Origin: Brachyhypopomus gauderio
Taxonomy: Eukaryota > Chordata > Actinopteri > Gymnotiformes > Hypopomidae
Length of the DNA stretch: 64,000 bases
NCBI RefSeq assembly: GCF_052324685.1
Contig: NC_135213.1
Coordinates: 41,784,200 to 41,848,199, forward strand
Direction of reading: 5' to 3'
This document shows, piece after piece, positions 60,921 to 64,000 of the stretch (position 1 is the stretch's first letter; each line of letters begins with the position of its first letter). The position numbers and the translations under genes are program-made. The notes below the pieces were generated by a model that made no database searches, had not been told where the DNA came from, and was given only the letters and a program-made list of their open reading frames with translations.

Positions 60921-60992
60921 CTCCCCGTCGGGGAATCGAACCCCGGTCTTCCGCGTGACAGGCGGAGATACTATCCACTATACTAACGAGGA
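60921..60992 (-). tRNA. tRNA-Asp(GTC), cassette 29
   Basis: Standard body with the AAAAGTGGGT flank. Confidence 0.97.
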
Positions 60993-61438
60993 CACGTGCT
61001 GTGTCTCACAGTGATGCTGAGTCAGGTGACGTGCACTTGTCCCCTTGATTTTAAAGTACTCTGAATCATTGTGCCTGCAAGGAGGTGGTAAAAAGAACAC
61101 ATTGTGGTGATATTGACTCACTGTTGCCACTCCTCTTTTACCATCGTCAGTTTGTGGACTTATGATAGGAAAAACTCAAAGAATCTTGGTGACCTACAAG
61201 TTTGATTCATCTGCCTTCCTAGTTAAGTTATGCAAACCATTTGCTGCAAAATTGGCTTTAGCTACATTGGCAATTCATTTTGTCTTTGTATTCCAGTGCA
61301 TTGTACCGAACTGCAATATCCATCTTAGATCAACTGAGATTTTGCATTTCTCTCTTTCCCACATGCAAGTTCTGAATTTCTTGGCACACATTACTGCTTT
61401 GCATCTAGTTCTTCCTCAGCCTCGCTTCTTCTTTCCTA

Positions 61439-61511
61439 GCCTCGTTAGCGCAGTAGGTAGCGCGTCAGTCTCATAATCTGAAGGTCGTGAGTTCGACCCT
61501 CACACGGGGTA
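61439..61511 (+). tRNA. tRNA-Met(CAT), cassette 30, C72T
   Basis: The first acceptor pair becomes G1-U72. Other stems are intact. Short spacer upstream. Confidence 0.93.
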
Positions 61512-62094
61512 GCAGAAGCTTTTTGAAAAGATTGACGAGCCCCCAAAAGATGCTCAAACGCTCTTTCCTTATTCACTCGCATGCTGAGCACATCCCCTAC
61601 CTGAAAATAGTATTGGCACATGACTCTTACAGGTCATCCCTAGTTGATTCAAGCTGTGCTTTTTCTTTTGTAAATTCGCGTGTACACAGCAAGTTGTGTT
61701 GCATCCAATTCAATTCTCTCCACTGACCGTTCAGTCAATACCTTGATGGCGTCTGTATTGACACCTCTACTGAGACATCAAGCTGCCTCTTTGGAGCATG
61801 TTCGCTCCCAGATCAAACTGCAGTGTCGTGGTGCCAACACAGAATAATGGACCACGTCGGACACTTTTCACTTTTGATTCTTTTTGATTCACTTTTGATG
61901 ACACGCTTTTGAATACCTGATCACCTGGAATTGGTACCAGCTTGAAGTTAATAGTGAGTAGACTTAAGGAGATTCATTTATTTGAATTTTCTTCTCAAGC
62001 CATTTGCAACTCAGAAGCAATGACACTTGTGCACTCATCATTGAGCTTGAGGAAGTCCAAGGAATTGATCTCTATGTTACTCTCGCTCCGCCGA

Positions 62095-62176
62095 GCTGCG
62101 ATGGCCGAGAGGTTAAGGCGTTGGACTTGAAATCCAATGGGGTTTCCCCGCGCAGGTTCGACTCCTGCTTGCAGCG
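62095..62176 (+). tRNA. tRNA-Ser(TGA), cassette 30
   Basis: Standard copy. Confidence 0.97.
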
Positions 62177-62580
62177 TGAGTGTCTTGTTGGGCGTGTGGA
62201 AAGAGAGAGTGTGCTCTCTTCCTGCTAGCCAGTTTTAAATATGCTTCTCATGCCATTTGCAACTTTGTGCTGCCAAACTTTAGCAGTCCTAACTGATCCT
62301 GAAATAGTCCCAGGAATTGAGTTACAAATGGCTGCTTCGTCGTTACAATGTGTTGGCATGGAAATGCAGTGGGGTCTCTTGCAGCGTAGAGGATTAACTT
62401 GCCTCTCTAATGTGATTTGTGATGAGACCTTATGCCACCAGTGGGGAGAGCTCGCACTCACAGGTGCTTCATCCAAAGATCTTCATGCAACATAGCGATG
62501 TCTTGTTTCAGGTAAAAGAAAAAGTGCCACATTCTTTCATGGCCGGTCACTGGTTGCTCCGCCTTGCGCTAAAAGAGGGT

Positions 62581-62652
62581 CTCCCCGTCGGGGAATCGAA
62601 CCCCGGTCTTCCGCGTGACAGGCGGAGATACTATCCACTATACTAACGAGGA
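62581..62652 (-). tRNA. tRNA-Asp(GTC), cassette 30
   Basis: Standard copy; the last Asp gene in the window. Confidence 0.97.
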
Positions 62653-63416
62653 CACGTGCTGTGTCTCGCAGTGATGCTGAGTCAGGTGACGTGCACTTGT
62701 CCCCTTGATTTTAAAGTACTCTGAATCATTGTGCCTGCAAGGAGGTGGTAAAAAGAACACATTGTGGTGATATTGACTCACTGTTGCCACTCCTCTTTTA
62801 CCATCGTCAGTTTGTGGACTTATGATAGGAAAAACTCAAAGAATCTTGGTGACCTACAGGTTTGATTCATCTGCCTTCCTAGTTAAGTCATGCGAACCAT
62901 TTGCTGCAAAATTGGCTTTAGCTACATTGGCAATTCATTTTGTCTTTGTATTCCAGTGCATTGTACCGAACTGCAATATCCATCTTAGATCAACTGAGAT
63001 TTTGCATTTCTCTCTTTCCCACATGCAAGTTCTGAATTTCTTGGCACACATTACTGCTTTGCATCTACTAAAAGCACTCCAGAGAAAGCTTCACTTCATA
63101 CCTTCATGAGGTAGCTGTCGTTTGTACTTGTATTTTGGTGGTATTTTTGTTTTTTTTTTTTGTTTGTGTGCGTTGTTTGTCTACTCTTGGAACATCCTGT
63201 GATTGGTTAGGGTAGGATTAGAGTTTAATTACGTTGGCCTCAGATTCTGGTTAATTCCAGGCTTCTTGTGCTAACCTTGTTGTTTGTTAGCTGTTGTTGG
63301 CAGTAATTAGTTGCTGCAGGTGCACTTGCCGCCATGCTCCAAGGAGTGAATTGGGGGCGGATACATTTTTTCTCCAGCTTTGTTAGTTCTTCCTCAGCCT
63401 CGCTTCTTCTTTCCTA

Positions 63417-63489
63417 GCCTCGTTAGCACAGTAGGTAGCGCGTCAGTCTCATAATCTGAAGGTCGTGAGTTCGACCCTCACACGGGGCA
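63417..63489 (+). tRNA. tRNA-Met(CAT), cassette 31, G12A
   Basis: D-stem mismatch A12-C23. Long spacer upstream. The window ends before the Ser and Asp genes of this cassette. Confidence 0.9.
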
Positions 63490-64000
63490 GCAGAAGCTTT
63501 TTGAAAAGATTGACGAGCCCCCAAAAGATGCTCAAACGCTCTTTCCTTATTCACTCGCATGCTGAGCACACCCCCTACCTGAAAATAGTATTGGCACATG
63601 ACTCTTACAGGTCATCCCTAGTTGATTCAAGCTGTGCTTTTTCTTTTGTAAATTCGCGTGTACACAGCAAGTTGTGTTGCATCCAATTCAATTCTCTCCA
63701 CTGACCGTTCAGTCAATACCTTGATGGCGTCTGTATTGACACCTCTACTGAGACATCAAGCTGCCTCTTTGGAGCATGTTCGCTCCCAGATCAAACTGCA
63801 GTGTCGTGGTGCCAACACAGAATAATGGACCACGTCGGACACTTTTCACTTTTGATTCTTTTTGATTCACTTTTGATGACACGCTTTTGAATACCTGATC
63901 ACCTGGAATTGGTACCAGCTTGAAGTTAATAGTGAGTAGACTTATGGAGATTCATTTATTTGAATTTTCTTCTCAAGCCATTTGCAACTCAGAAGCAATG

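Larger units (their letters stand above)
20826..64000 (+). repeat. tRNA cassette tandem array, right part
   Basis: The same Met-Ser-Asp array continues to the window end and stops inside a Met-Ser spacer. Short (about 1660 bp) and long (about 1976 bp) cassettes alternate irregularly; one long unit at 43267 is 1967 bp because 10 bp are missing near 43.70 kb. The block 24.4-33.4 kb recurs at 37.6-46.6 kb with an offset of 13199, falling to 13188 after the 10-bp loss. Units near 52.5 kb and 56.1 kb repeat at 3636 bp. Spacers hold nothing recognisable beyond T runs and the features listed separately. Confidence 0.97.

Noticed and set aside
1-64000. CRISPR array
   Set aside because: Repeat units are about 1.7-2 kb and carry tRNA genes.

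Overview
The window looks like a vertebrate genome, most likely a teleost fish. It has nuclear Pol III tRNA genes without encoded CCA, GT-AG introns, simple-sequence repeats, and a DNA transposon whose conceptual protein resembles those I associate with fish. No bacterial or organellar gene organisation is visible. The species cannot be fixed from the sequence alone.

Layout. Positions 1-13540 and 20826-64000 are one tandem array of tRNA cassettes. Each cassette carries elongator tRNA-Met(CAT) on +, tRNA-Ser(TGA) on + and tRNA-Asp(GTC) on -, separated by AT-rich spacers. I count 30 uninterrupted copies of each tRNA plus one interrupted tRNA-Met. Cassettes come in two lengths, about 1976 bp and about 1660 bp. 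They differ by a ~316 bp block bounded by TA dinucleotides in the Asp-Met spacer. Shared private variants show that runs of cassettes were themselves duplicated (offsets 5928, about 13.19 kb and 3636 bp) and patched by conversion.

At 13541-20825 a 7285-bp element sits inside the A-box end of one tRNA-Met gene. It is flanked by identical 7-bp copies of TTGGCGC. It holds a TATA/CCAAT promoter, a probable 5' UTR exon and intron, and an eight-exon gene that reads through without interruption as 1446 codons. The protein has a Cys zinc-binding module, a DDE-type core with candidate residues D521, D589 and E777, and a C-terminal Cys motif. A DDE transposase, a 6-7 bp duplication and insertion into a multicopy small-RNA gene together match the Dada superfamily of target-specific DNA transposons. 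This is the most interesting system in the window: an apparently complete, recent, tRNA-Met-targeting element in an array that offers it many near-identical targets.

The many short reading frames in the array recur only because the DNA is homogenised. Several run through tRNA genes, and I do not treat them as genes.
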